A DNA stretch of 64,000 nt from Batillaria attramentaria (Eukaryota > Mollusca > Gastropoda > Batillariidae). This document shows, piece after piece, positions 11,842 through 23,540 of this stretch; positions within the stretch are counted from its first letter, which is position 1; each line of letters starts with the position of its first letter. Position numbers and translations under genes: made by a program. Location of the stretch: contig JACVVK020000389.1 of NCBI GenBank assembly GCA_018292915.2, positions 340,001-404,000 of the forward strand. The letters run 5' to 3'. A model generated the notes under the pieces. The model searched no databases. It was given only the letters and a program-made list of their open reading frames with translations, and was not told the DNA's origin.

Positions 11842-12545
11842 ATGCCTGTTAGTGTGATTCCGGTCACTCTCATTGAAGAAGTCACAGTCGGTGGAGAGCC
11901 CATCAGGGAGGTAGAGTCCTTTGTCTACCTGGGGAGTGTGGTTGATGGACAGGGAGGCACAGACCGAGACGTCACAGCCAGAATCGGCAAGGCAAGAGCA
12001 GCAATGGTCATGCTGAAGAATATCTGGGCATCCAAAGTTGTCAGCATAAGAACCAAACTTCGCATCTTCAACTCCAACGTGAAGTCAGTTCTGCTTTACG
12101 GATGCGAAACATGGAGGACAACGAAGACGATGCAGCAGAAGATCCAGACATTTCTCAACACCTGTCTGAGGCGCATCTTCAACATCCGATGGCCAGAGAA
12201 GATCCGGAACGAAGAGCTGTGGGAGCGAGCAGGGCAGGAACCAGCGGCCAAGCAGATCCTGCGGAGGAAGTGGGGCTGGATTGGACACACCCTCAGGAAG
12301 CCAGCATCCAGCACCACACGCCAAGCCCTGACATGGAACCCACAGGGGAAAAGGAAGAGAGGCCGGCCTCGCAACAGCTGGAGGCGGGACACTGAGGCAG
12401 AGTTATATAAGCAGGGGACCAACTGGACTGGAGTGGCAAGAATAGCCCAGAACAGAGTGCGATGGCGAAGGGTTGTCGATGGCCTATGCTCCACGTGGAG
12501 CCAGGGGCCTAAGTAAGTCATTGAAGAAGGTGCAGACAGAAAAAT
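11842..12545 (+). mobile_element. 5'-truncated non-LTR retrotransposon: C-terminal end of the reverse-transcriptase polyprotein
   Basis: An uninterrupted ORF of 224 codons (11842-12516). It reads like the C-terminal third of the animal endonuclease/reverse-transcriptase polyprotein common in molluscs. Visible blocks: FVYLGSVVDGQGG after the catalytic domain, LLYGCETWRTTK, LRRIFNIRWPEKIRNEELW, RRKWGWIGHTLRKP, KRKRGRPRNSWRRD, and the terminal NRVRWRRVVDGLCS. The catalytic part (F/YADD region) and the endonuclease are absent, so the copy cannot move by itself. The short sequence after the stop (to about 12545) is probably the element's 3' end. The ORF being intact suggests a fairly recent insertion. 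The exact clade (RTE/CR1-like) is not determined. Confidence 0.88.
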
Positions 12546-12600
12546 GTTCATGCATGTCATCGTTTTCTTTGTCTCTGATGATTTGTACAGAAGTGTGTTC

Positions 12601-12658
12601 TCAGCCGCGAATTAGTCTTTGTGGCTTGCGCGGCTTTAAGCCATAAAAACTCACTCAC
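12601..12658 (+). repeat. Dispersed short repeat, copy 2
   Basis: TCAGCCGCGAATTAGTCTTT followed by GCTTGCGCGGCTTTAAGCC and a CTCACTCAC tail. It is the partner of the copy at 9619-9680 and lies about 85 bp downstream of the LINE stop, so it could be linked to that insertion. Confidence 0.6.
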
Positions 12659-13185
12659 AGAAGTGTGTTCGATCAGAGACATAGAGGGAGAGAGTGAGAT
12701 AGGAAACAAAGGTACTTTCGGAAATATGCGAGTTCTGACTCCAACTCCTCCTTGATAACGGTTTCCTGTCCAAGTGACCGATTTTACTCTTCATGTAAGC
12801 TACTTGAAAGCGTTATTGGGTGGTTTTGGTTTAAATAGCAGAAGGTCTGAGTAAGTCAGTTCTTGAAATTGTAATTTTTCTGGGAAGTACAGAATCTCGA
12901 ATATCGACATTTGACATTACAAGTCTCCTTTGTCAGTGTTTTGTTCAGGGCAAAAATACTTGTTTCCCTTTGTTGGAGACCATATTTCAAAACGCCTAGG
13001 GGTCGTATGGAGTCAGATGGAGGGCGTAGAGCTGTGTTATTTGAAAATTTAACCAGCGACCTGGTTCGTAGGGTAGCAAAGGATGTAAGCCGCTGCAAGA
13101 CCCAGCTTCCTATCTCTCTATGTATGTCTCTGGTTCGGTTAGTTTGCGGAGTTGCTTGTATCGGTATGATTTATAGGATCTGCGA

Positions 13186-13300
13186 AGGTAGCCGAGTTGG
13201 CAGAGGGCTGCACTTTCTGTGCTCAGGTCTTGAGTTCGAACCCCGGCTGGGAGGGAGGGGGGGGGGGAAGGACGCTAACCCTTCAAACAACCATTCAACC
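13186..13300 (+). mobile_element. Degraded tRNA-derived SINE
   Basis: A box-like GTAGCCGAGTTGGCAGAGGG and B box GAGTTCGAACCCCGGCTGGG are clear. The body is collapsed into a G-rich tract and the tail (GGACGCTAACCCTTCAAACA) is recognisable. Confidence 0.65.
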
Positions 13301-15485
13301 TTTCACCATACTCAGCTTACGAAAGGCGGTCCATGCATTGGTTCACGTGGTGGTATAACGACCTCCTAAAGTGACGTCATTGCATACAGGAAGGGCCATA
13401 TATGCTGGTCGTACGCTTGTGTTTTGGGACAGACACATGAGTCAGGCGGGCCAGACTGGAAGAATTGCAAAATTGGCTAACCGGCTGTCCCAGGTGCAGT
13501 TTCAGGTGTCTTGTTACCGGATGAAATCACCACGGCCCGTGGGTACTCCAGCTTGTCTGATTAGATGGCGGTCCGCAGAGGTAACGTTCAATTTCGCTGT
13601 CGGAAACGATCCCACTGATGCATGTTATCGGCACCTGAGTCTGAGCGCCATTTTGTGAGCCGACATCTCTGCGCTGTTACGTGTCACCCCGAGCTTTTGC
13701 GTGACCAGAAATTACAGCGGGTAATTACACAGTTACGTGATTGGAAGGGCGTGTGTGGGAACGTCACGCAAGGAAGCCGACGTTTTCGGACTGAGAGCGA
13801 CAAAGCTGCGATTGACACGAACTTTCCCGCTGAGGAATATCGCCTGCCAGGAAGAGGTTTTTGTTTTCTTTTGGTTTGGTCCCCCCCCCCCCCCGTCTGT
13901 GTGCCTCAATGTCGCGCAGCCCCGTATGCGTATGGAAGAGGCACGACAAGCGGTGGTATGGGCAGTGTGTTGGTTCCCACCACCCCCACCCCAACAAAAG
14001 AGTAGCTAGAGAAAAGGGGGGGGGGGGGTGTAAATCCAACTGCTTCACAGAAGAAGGTAATTTGCGGGGAAGAAATTCAATTTTGGCACTTAAGCCACGT
14101 TAAAATCTTTTTCAACAAGCGGTTTGTAGACTCTGTGGAATAACACGTGCTATGCTCAGACGCTTTTATGATGACTGTGTTGACTAGACGACGTCCAGAT
14201 TCAGACATTGACTGGCGTCGCAGTTGCACTGTAGCTTCTTCTGTTCAGAAGCTCGATAGTCTCAGTTGCACCATCTTGCTTTAACGGGTGAGAGTGGTTT
14301 GAGAGTACCTGTAGATACTGTCGCTTCAGACCATACTGGAGGGAAATGTAGTCCAGGTTAGCATCAGCTGAAGTAGGACAGAGCGTAAGCGTGCTTTAGA
14401 CAGTTTTTACGCGCGTTAACTTTATTGCTTGCGCTCATAAAAAAAAAATAGCAGCAATCCTGCTAAGGGAACCCTCCTAGTAGTTGTGTTATTGGGGTCC
14501 GCTGACAGATTAACGACTCAGTTGAACTCCACACAGAACAATTCCGAGTGTGTTCAGTGTGTTAGCAGCACGGTGACCTGACATGGTCGTGTCATCCGTC
14601 TTTCCAAAGCAGCCCAGGTGAATGAACACCGGGGGTTCTTGAAGATTGCGGAGTGTTATTTTTTCCCAGTGCTACTACGAATCGGGCGTGTTGATGGCTG
14701 TTGCTGTCTGGTGAAGACACATGTTTCAAAGATGCCGTAATAAATTTATATTTAAAAAAAAACTTTAAAAAAAGAAGCATTTGGACCGAAGTTGTGCCAG
14801 ATTTGAAAAGAAACATCGCCATCTTGGCCCACATCTTGTGCTTTATCCGAGAACACTGTCTTCGTCAGAACTTTTGAACTTAAGCAGCATCGGAAAAACT
14901 CGTCCACCCTCACTGACCCCGTAGATAGCAGTACAGCCGAGGTGAAGAAATACGCGAGCTAGAGAAGGCGACAGCTGACTCTCTTGACGGACGGTAAATC
15001 GTGGTGACTGACAGGCTGTACCCAATTCCGCCAGTTGTGGCGTCTGCGACGTCCTGTTTTGATACAAATTACTGTCCCCTTCACAACATTCATCATTGGC
15101 CGTGCTGATACAGGGCTTAGCGCGGACAAACGGAGGGTTGTATACAAGCAGGAGATTTGAGTGTTTCAAGTGCCTTTTCTTGTGATAAGTCGTGAAGTTT
15201 TCAGTGTCACAGTGACCCGCTAAGTCCTGCGTTTATGGCCCGTCTTCGTATAATTCTGTCATCATTCTGGACTCTTGGTAGTGTCTAACGTCATTCCACT
15301 TACACACTGCGCAGTGAGTGCATCTCACAAGCTGGCAACAGAAGGCTTGCGCCACGCGAATATGGAATATTACAAAATTAATATTTGACATTAACATTAG
15401 AATTCAGTGGGGTTTTTTTCCCCATGAAATTTCTCGTTCAGTCCTGTCACAAGACCGCGACACCGGCGAGTTTGGCTAGACTACA

Positions 15486-15706
15486 GGGCCCGTATGTAAA
15501 ACTCGAGATTAATTTAACCCACGGCTACGGGCCTAACCCATAGACTAGGACAAAAGAAACCCCAAAACAAAATTAAATAAAAAAGGAAGCGAAGAAAGAA
15601 AGACAAAAATCCTTCTATAACGGCATAGGCACCTACCTGGAATGGATCCGCTTCCTGATTAAAAAAAAAAAATTACCCTAGAGCTAGTTTAGTACGAGGT
15701 TAGACT
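15486..15706 (+). mobile_element. TIR element (MITE-like), copy truncated at its right end
   Basis: It starts with the terminal GGGCCCGTATGTAAAACTC and matches the full copy at 61892-62179 through GGCTACGGGCCTAACCCA, ACTAGGACAAAAGAAACCCC-like, TGGAATGGATCCGCTTCCTG and GAGGTTAGACT. It loses similarity there, so the right terminal repeat is missing. No transposase ORF is present. Confidence 0.8.
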
Positions 15707-18086
15707 CTTCTCCTGTTCCAGTGTGAAGTGCCAAATGTCTCAACTTACATAATATAATTTGTCTTTTTTTTTTTTTTCTTTTTCTTTTTTTTTAACTGGT
15801 CTGGCGTCTGTGACAGGTTCACGCTACATACGTCAGGGATGATCCCCAGGTTATATGTTTTATCATCCTGTGTACATAGTCTCAAGGTCACTCCGTCAGG
15901 ACGTCGTTTCCTACAGTCCCGCCCGCGCACTCGTAGCAAGGTCATGGTCATGTTGACAGAACTTCTTGCCCTCTTCAAAAACTCGAGTGCCCGCCGGTAG
16001 CCGGTGTTGGCTACTGTGTCCGTGGTGTGAGTAATCGCCGCTCGGTGACGGGCGGCGGGCGGCTTGTAGGAAGAACAAGACTAGTGGGCGCCGCCTTAGG
16101 ACCGGCAATACTTGTGGCTCGGTCATAGACCCGGAATAAGTTCACGCACTCTTCACCGTTACAAAATACCACATACCGGTGTATGCACAAAAAGCGCTGA
16201 AGCAATGCGTGACTGAATATCTGCGCGTTTGAAAGCGTTCGATGTCTCGATTTACTACACCAGAGGCCAGTGTCAGGGTTAGGTCAGAGCAGGCATAACT
16301 TGACACCGTGTATAGGCACCGCAGGTTTGTTTTCTGCATAACCTGAACGGCGGCGCACGCAAACCAAAGAAAAGTATGTCATTCTCTCATTCTGTCAGTT
16401 TCTGTCTAGGTCTATTTAACACACCCTATCTGCAGTTATGGTACGTGTACTAGAATTACGCACAGGGTGGTTGTAGGAATTTACATTCTGTGCAGTTAGG
16501 TTTTATTGACTGAATGGACGGATTCAGAAGGTCATCACAAAAACAAACGAATGTTCCGTTGTTTGAACGCCCACAGTACAATGCTGCGTACATGGACGAC
16601 AATACTGTTTACATGGACGACAAATTGAGTCAGTGGGTTAATACGGTGATGGTAGTACCACGCGCCGTCAGTCACTTAATCAATATGGTGGCGGCGTTTG
16701 GCCGATCCCTGCTTGGAGAGCTATACACGCTTGTGTCCGATGTGTGCCCATGAATAATTCGCCTGGGTCGCATGATTTTGCATCCCGCTTGACGTCTGCC
16801 CGCCCCCCCCCCCCCCCCTCAAAGTACCGCAGTCGGAGACTCCCACTGACGCAATCAACGTTGTTGGAGACATGCAGAAAATCACGCAAGGCTTCATATC
16901 CGTGGGAAGAATAAGAGAACAAATTATTGTCCGTAAAAGTATAGGACAGTTGTCCTGAATAATATCCACTGGTGGTGCAGAAATTATAGGACATTTTCGA
17001 AATGAATGGGTCGTCACCATTGTCCAGCGTGCGTGTAAAGCGCTGTGTGGTGTTCAGACACAGACAGTGTTACGTACATTACCCAAGGGGCAACGTGCAG
17101 CAATTTCCTTTTCTGGAATTTTCTTATATAATATATTTCAGTTTTTTTTTAAGGCTGAAAGCCTCTATAGCCCTCTTTTATGATTTGTTGAGTGTCGTAT
17201 GTGACTGACGATCTCAACACATTACACAAGCTCTCTTACTACAGTATTCACACTATTCTTGATAAGAAACACACATTTCTCACAAACAGAGAGTTGAACT
17301 GCAGTTGTGCTGCTTTTTTTTTCTACTACCTTTTTAGTGGACAACATGAACATTGAGTGTGCTGTTTGCATGTGTTTTGTGTGGTATAGTTTGTACGTTG
17401 GAGTAATTCACTACAATACAAGCCTGCTCGAACCTTTTTAATCAAGTCAGCTATTGAGCATAAGCCAAGCGGTAAAAGAAACCACGCGCCAGGGGAGGCT
17501 TTGGATTATAACGAAGCGGGGATACAGAAGGGGATGGGTTGTCCTGTTCTGTTGTATGACTGTTCAGCCACGGGTCAGCTGTAGGTAATTTGTATGCGCG
17601 CGGGTCACAGCACGTGACTGGCAGCAGACTGCAGCATAAGATTGATTTTATAAAGAGGATTACCGTGGGACAGACGGCACAGATAAGATACCTGATGCAA
17701 TATTAATTCATGTCTCCAGTAAACAGTACGCTTTTTGGTAATAAATTGTGAACACATAGTGTGTGTGTCGGGGGTGGGTGGGTGGGTGTGCTACTCTCAT
17801 TGAACTTCTGCGTGATCAAAATATTGCAATTTTAACTAACTGCAGACGTTTAATTAGTGACATGACTTCAGCCGCATCGAAAATTACCACATTTATTTTA
17901 TACACCCACCACCGTCTCCGGTCTCCACTGATGTGCCGTGCCTTTGCGACCCTCACAACTGTTTGTATACATATGAATGTACGGGAGGTTGGGTAGCATG
18001 CTGCATTATCGTGTTGACATTACGTACCGTTGCACAGTGATGGGGCGTTGATTGCTAGATCGCTGGCATGTCAGCCGCCATTTGGA

Positions 18087-18129
18087 TTAAGGGCCTATGC
18101 GCTTTTCAAATCCATTGCCCGTAGGCCCT
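18087..18129. repeat. Short inverted repeat (hairpin)
   Basis: AAGGGCCTA and TAGGCCCTT arms lie about 24 nt apart, with partial further pairing inward. Its role is unknown; it is intronic. Confidence 0.6.
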
Positions 18130-18226
18130 TTTCCCACGTGTCGATAGAGTTGATTTTACAGATCCCAGTTCACTTGCTTCCTGATTGATGCTGTTGTCGT
18201 AACCCCGACGCTTGTACTTAAACCGG

Positions 18227-18396
18227 GAAGCCGGGATAGCGTTGGACTTTCAATGTTCGGGTCCAGAGATGAGTCCCGGCTGAAACCAAATGTTTGTGCT
18301 GGTGTTTTTTGGCTTTTTTTTTCCCCTCGTTGTCCCGTCTTTGATATCACTCATACGTGGTGGAAAAAAGACGTTAAACTCTCAAACACCCACCCC
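18227..18396 (+). mobile_element. tRNA-derived SINE next to the PDZ2 acceptor
   Basis: GAAGCCGGGATAGCGTTGG head, GAGTCCCGGCTGAAACCAAA, TTTGTGCTGGTGTTTTTTGG, CCCGTCTTTGATATCACTC and the 3' AAGACGTTAAACTCTCAAAC. The tail ends about 45 bp before the PDZ2 exon, so the acceptor's upstream region is partly SINE-derived. Confidence 0.85.
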
Positions 18397-18440
18397 ATCC
18401 TTGTACCTAAACCATCCCCCTCTATCTGTGCTTGTTGCAG

Positions 18441-18872
18441 AAGCTGCCAACTTTGCACCCACCTCCCTTCAGAATGACGCCAACGGGGATGCCACCGCAC
18501 CACAGCCGGACGAGAGCGACATCTACCGGCCGCGACTCTGCAACCTGTGCAAGTGGCCCGACTTTGACGGATACGGCTTCAACCTGCACGCGGAGAAAGA
18601 CAAGCCTGGGCAGTACATCGGCAGCGTGGACCCCAACTCCCCGGCCGAGACGGGCGGGCTGCGCGAGAACGACCGCATCATCGAGGTGAACGGGGAGAAC
18701 ATTGAGTCGCAGACGCACTCCACGGTCATCGCCAAGATCAAGTCCCGGGGCGACCAGACCCAGATGCTGGTGGTGGATAAGGCCACAGACGAGTACTACA
18801 AAGGTCGAGGTCAGACCGTCTCCAGCTCCATGTCCAGCGTGGTGGTCATCTCCACGCCGTCCCGATCGTCAG
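18441..18872 (+). CDS. NHERF1: NHERF exon with PDZ2 domain
   Basis: The acceptor CTTGTTGCAG ends at 18440 and the donor G|GTGAGC begins at 18873. The exon is 432 nt, phase 1 at both ends. After a 25-residue acidic lead ([16 protein letters not shown]) it encodes [17 protein letters not shown]. The carboxylate loop GYGF is at 18569-18580. Next come [32 protein letters not shown] and the class I helix-B His (18716-18718, in QTHSTV), ending near [13 protein letters not shown]. This is the typical NHERF PDZ2 pattern. A serine-rich tail ([19 protein letters not shown]) closes the exon and is a plausible phosphorylation region. GC content is higher than in the neighbouring introns. It is the common acceptor for the PDZ1 exon and for both candidate alternative first exons. 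Confidence 0.96.
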
Positions 18873-19728
18873 GTGAGCTGAGCTTCAAGCTTTTTTCCCC
18901 CTCTGGTCTTTTCTCTTGGGCAGGTGTGCTGTGAAGTGACATTTTGTGGATTAGTGTATTTGTATGAATTGGGACAGAATGTGTATTCTAACAGTTGTAA
19001 TTTTCCTGAACTGTAGTGCTGTTTTGCCCTAAAAAAAAAATGGCATGAACTTCATGATATGCTGTGTATATATATTTGAAACATACACAAAGCAACAAAG
19101 GAAGTGTAAATTTCTCCAAAAGACACTCTGGTCCCTGTGTGCGTTGAAGTTGATAGGTTGGTTGTCTGCTGCCCTGTGGCCTTTCACTGAGTAAAATAAT
19201 AACAATAATAATAAAAGAAGTTCAGTCTGAGACTGACTGCAATCCTGTCAGTGACTGCAATCCTGTCAGTGACTGCAACAGTGGCAAAGATGACACAGGG
19301 GAGATTACTGAGAGATCCGGTGGAGCACCTGTACTGTGGGTTCCACCAAGATACCACCTTGAACTGAACTGTCAATCCAAGAGATGAAACTACATTTCTC
19401 GTGTCTTTTGTTGCTCTGTGTATATTTCAGTTTTACTTTGGGAAGTGTATCTGCATATGTAAATTATGTAGATTTGCACATCCCCATTCTGGTGATTGTG
19501 TGAACTCTGTATCATGCATCCTTTGACCCATGGTGTTTTGCAAGTGTATGACGTCGCAAAGTGTTGCACATCCTCATACTCATTTATAAAGTCAGTTTGG
19601 GGTATGTAACATTTGCATTTTGCATGGCTGTAGGCCATTGTAGATTTTGTATTGATAGAGTGAGTGCCTTCATCCTGTATACCGGGTTGTCCCGTGTACT
19701 TGTATCATATCATGTGCAAATTATCCAG
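18873..19728 (+). other. Intron, nothing notable
   Basis: Unique-looking AT-rich sequence with a short duplicated segment (GACTGCAATCCTGTCAGT repeated near 19233-19277). No gene seen. Confidence 0.7.
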
Positions 19729-19863
19729 ATGTGGAGGTAGACCAGCAACAATCAGTGGTGATGGCCAATGTGCCTGACTTCAAACCTGAGGGAGATGACG
19801 ATGAGGACAGATTTGCAAACGCAGACACACTCCCAGAACCCAATGTCTCACTCTCAGATGAGG
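19729..19863 (+). CDS. NHERF1: NHERF linker exon (acidic, 135 nt)
   Basis: Acceptor TTATCCAG ends at 19728; donor G|GTAAAA starts at 19864. The exon is 135 nt, phase 1-1. It encodes DVEVDQQQSVVMANVPDFKP and then an acidic stretch (EGDDDEDRF) ending PNVSLSDE. There is no globular domain; it is predicted disordered, with CK2-like sites (SLSDE). It extends the linker between PDZ2 and the ERM-binding tail. Skipping it would not shift the frame, so it is a candidate cassette exon. The acceptor has only a weak pyrimidine tract, which fits alternative use. Confidence 0.82.
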
Positions 19864-20322
19864 GTAAAAAGAAAAATCATCTTTCGTTCGTTTCTTTTCT
19901 TCGCAAAACCTTGTCCCCAATTTTTGAGGCTTCGCTTTTGGGAAAGGGTGAAACGAACGCTTTGGCAAATAAGCTGTGTACAGAAGCATGCCGCTCTAGG
20001 TTCAAAATCACCCACTAACATTTTTTGACATTGTATTCTATTTCTTCTACAGCTTAAGTCCAGCACGAACATGCCTGTATTGTGTAACAGCAGTGGTCGT
20101 AGCCTGGGAACTAGCTGTTAATAGAATAGATTGATTTATACTTTAATCATAGTAGTGAAGTATGCAGACACAGCGTAATATAGTGGTGATGGTTAACGTG
20201 GCCATTTTACACTGCAATTCGATGTTTTTCTGTCTGTCTGTCTGTCATTGTAATCTTTCTTCCCGGGCTTGCAATTATTGAATTTGATATCGGCACTACA
20301 CTTTTTGTACTTTTTAACATTT

Positions 20323-20353
<31 letters not shown>

Positions 20354-20689
20354 AGAAAATTTCTTTTTTTTTTCATACTAACACCACGGTGGTAGTAGAT
20401 TGCACCGAAACAGGAATACTAAATACGTACATTTGATGTGTACTACTGATCCGTCATTTTGACATCACATGAATATCACATTGATATCATCTGACCCACA
20501 TGGCTTTGTGTGTGAAGGTTGTAACCATTTGGATTTGGTGTGCCGCCATCATACTCATACTTCATGTACATATATCTTCTCTTTTCATTGTATTCAAAAC
20601 TTGTTGTGTGACAATTTCTTCCCGTAGCCACCCATTTTGCTTTGACAATTGCTGGTTTTCCTCTATTATTGGTTGTCGTAAATCAAGTT

Positions 20690-21017
20690 GACAGTGTCAA
20701 GATTTACGGAAGAATTTCAAGACAGTTTGTTACTTTGAACGAGACGTTGGAGTTTGGAGTTCAGCTAACAGTTTGTCGCCATGACGGTCGTGCAGTTACG
20801 CACTCGCTGAATTATGACGCGCTGCCTACTCAGCCACTGCACACTAAAGAGGCGGTACACGACAGTGTCAAGATTTACGGAAGACTTGTTACTTTGAACG
20901 AGACGTTGGAGCTTGGAGTTCAAATAACAGTTGTCGCCATGACGGTCGTGCAGTTACGCACCCGCTGAAGTATGACGCCTTACCTGTTCAGCCACTGCAC
21001 ACTGAAAAGGCGGTACA
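20690..21017 (+). repeat. Two-copy tandem duplication (171 and 157 bp)
   Basis: Units begin GACAGTGTCAAGATTTACGG at 20690 and 20861 and end GGCGGTACAC. They share CGCCATGACGGTCGTGCAGT and CAGCCACTGCACACT. The second unit has lost 14 bp (ATTTCAAGACAGTT region). Confidence 0.9.
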
Positions 21018-22211
21018 CACGAGGGCGAATTTTTGTATCCAACGGTTGGTGAAGTGAACCATTAGGAACAGCTGAGGCGCGCCGGGATAGATAGCATTCG
21101 TCAGGCTTACACTGTTGTACCCTGGGGTTCTCACTCTGTACACAACAAACAGATTGAGACAACGGGGCGAACAAGCAAACGCAGGCAGGGGCATCCATTT
21201 TAAATGTCTAGTGCCCTACTTGTACAGCTAAACACACATACTCATCTCACTGTTGTTGTTTCTGGGTAGTCACTAGTGAAAGTGGAGTTGACAGACGCAG
21301 AAATGGAGAGAGTGTTGGAAATTTGAAGTGTCCACATTCCTGCCCTTAATCATGCTGTAAATGCGGCCGGGAATTCGCGGTCTGTGCTTACAGTGTGACA
21401 GGCAGGATTTGTTTGTACACACCTTTTTTTGTGCGTTGGTTGAAATTGCCGTTATGTTACAGACTGGGAGGAAAACATTCCATGAATAGTGCAGCAGTGA
21501 TATATAGAAGCTTGCAGCAAACTAGGTCACTTACCTATGTCTGTTACCTAAACAGACGAAACCGTGACTTGTATGTGAATGCAGAAATGAAATTCGTTAG
21601 TTACCTTGTATAATTTTGAAATTAATCCTTTGGCTGTTATCAAAATGAAAAACAAGCAATCCTCCCAACACAAAATGCAGTTTATTTATAAGTATTCTCT
21701 GGTTTGAACATGTGTATGCGGGCCAGTACAAGGTGAGACAAATGACATTCGCCATTACGAAATGACATCGCAGAGTAAAGTAAAGCTTGCTGCTCAGAAT
21801 TTTATAGTGGGAGGGATCCATTCAGGCATTCACACTATGTAAAAGTGAACATCTCTCATCCTCAGATGTTCTGAATACCACTGCCTCAGCAGAGCCGAGC
21901 ACGCCCATGCATAATTATATCTATGAAGATGGGTGTGACATGAACCTTGTATAGCTGAGCAATTCATTTACCCAAGTGTATGTCCATTAGGACAAGACAG
22001 GAATTTATGACTAGGGTTAGAGGGCCCCTTAGGCGCTGTAAACAGAACCTGACGACCTGTGAGTGTTACGGTTTATGGCAAACGAGAGGAGATAAAATCG
22101 AAGGATGAGATTAAGGGACTATGAAACTGTGAAGGTTACGCTGAGGGAACTCAAAAAAACGTACAACACCAAACGTACGACTTTAAACTACGAACAGCAC
22201 GTGTCATGGAG

Positions 22212-22212
22212 A

Positions 22213-22245
<33 letters not shown>

Positions 22246-22254
22246 TCTCTCTCA

Positions 22255-22285
<31 letters not shown>

Positions 22286-22300
22286 TCTCTCTCTCTCTCC
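22212..22300. repeat. (CT)n microsatellite
   Basis: About 88 bp of CT with a few A interruptions. ORFs reading Ser-Leu through it are artefacts. Confidence 0.95.
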
Positions 22301-22779
22301 ACGATGGCAAGGACTGCACCCAAACGGTACTTACGTCCCCCATTGTGTCGCTGAAATGAGTGAAAATGCAAACAGCATTTCGCTAGCTAAACTGAGCGAC
22401 ATTCTCCTTTCAAACATGTAAGTACCCCGGTGGGCGTTTTTGTTCGGGCCCTGTTGAAATCTGAATAAACTTCAAGGATGGGAATGCTTGAAAGCAGACA
22501 GAAATTATCATGTCATTGACAGTCCAGTTTGGGGGCATTTATTTGGCCTGCTCAGCAGTTGTCTGTCTGTCTTTTCCAGCGGTGCACACGTGTAACTTAT
22601 CAGAGATCTGTCAGATGGCATGCTTTTTTTTGTGATTTTCATGGGGTCGAGGAAAAAAGGAAGACTTGATCATAATAACTGACTCCTTCAGGTACACATC
22701 CAGCTTAGATGGGTATTTTGAAAATTTAATATATTTTGCCCAGCACGAAACACATTTCGTAGACAGGGGACACTGTAGG

Positions 22780-22781
<2 letters not shown>

Positions 22782-22860
<79 letters not shown>

Positions 22861-22869
22861 AAAAAAAAA
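22782..22869. repeat. (AC)n followed by poly-A
   Basis: An AC run of about 37 units, then about 14 A. On the minus strand the poly-T/(GT)n follows the 3' side of a SINE head, as for a SINE tail. Confidence 0.9.
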
Positions 22870-22970
22870 CGTCTGTCAGAATTTGTACAGACCTGTCGAG
22901 AATCGAACCTACAACCTTGGGATCGAGCAACCAACGTTCAGTAACTGAGCTGTCCAGACACCTCTCCCTG
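22870..22970 (-). mobile_element. tRNA-derived SINE head, minus strand
   Basis: On the minus strand: TGTCTGGACAGCTCAGTTAC (A-box-like), then AGGTTGTAGGTTCGATTCTC (B box). In element orientation it is followed by poly-T and (GT)n. It has no similarity to the ACGTTAAAC-tailed family beyond the tRNA promoter. Confidence 0.65.
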
Positions 22971-23030
22971 TCTTCATAGCGGGTGAATGTTTGTCCTGTT
23001 GTCTGGCTGGACACGAAAACGATTTCAGTG

Positions 23031-23031
<1 letters not shown>

Positions 23032-23125
<94 letters not shown>
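23032..23125. repeat. (AC)n microsatellite
   Basis: About 46 uninterrupted AC units, the longest CA run in the window. Confidence 0.95.
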
Positions 23126-23127
<2 letters not shown>

Positions 23128-23540
23128 TTACCCAAAGGTCACGACAGCAGTTTTGTTTCTTAAAGAGCAGTGGAGTTGTATCAACGCAAACTGCGAGCTT
23201 CTGTAATGGACACTTAAACTTCGGGCAGCGCATTGTGTCCACAAAGTGTAATGATTGCGCAGGGCTGATCGTTAACGGTAAAAAGAAACATATTCCCTCC
23301 GTGTGACATTTGCTCTTGCGCAAAAAAAAACCTGCTTGTTTTGTGTACCTGCCAAATTCTCCTGGGGATTTTTTTTTAAGCCGCTGTCGTTCCTTCTGAA
23401 TCCGTCACTGTGGTGTCGTCTTGTCCTGAGGTTACTTACAATTACGCTTACCAGGTGAAAGCATGACTACAATAAAAGTCCAGCTAATAAAATGCAGAAC
23501 GTATTGAACTTTCCAAGCACGCGGCAAAATGCGTCGGCTG

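Larger units (their letters stand above)
11645..18440 (+). other. Intron before the PDZ2 exon, no host gene seen
   Basis: Contains the LINE fragment (11842-12545), a dispersed repeat (12601-12658), SINE relics (13186-13300, 18227-18396), poly-C tracts (about 13880-13893 and 16801-16818), a truncated TIR element (15486-15706) and a short inverted repeat (18087-18129). ORFs between 13.3 and 17 kb have no recognisable domain. Confidence 0.7.

Noticed and set aside
12096..12560. Minus-strand 154-codon ORF
   Set aside because: Antisense shadow of the LINE polyprotein fragment.
22688..23323. Long minus-strand ORF (211 codons) through 22.7-23.3 kb
   Set aside because: It runs through two (CA)n arrays and a SINE; nearly half is Cys-Val repeat. 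No family features.
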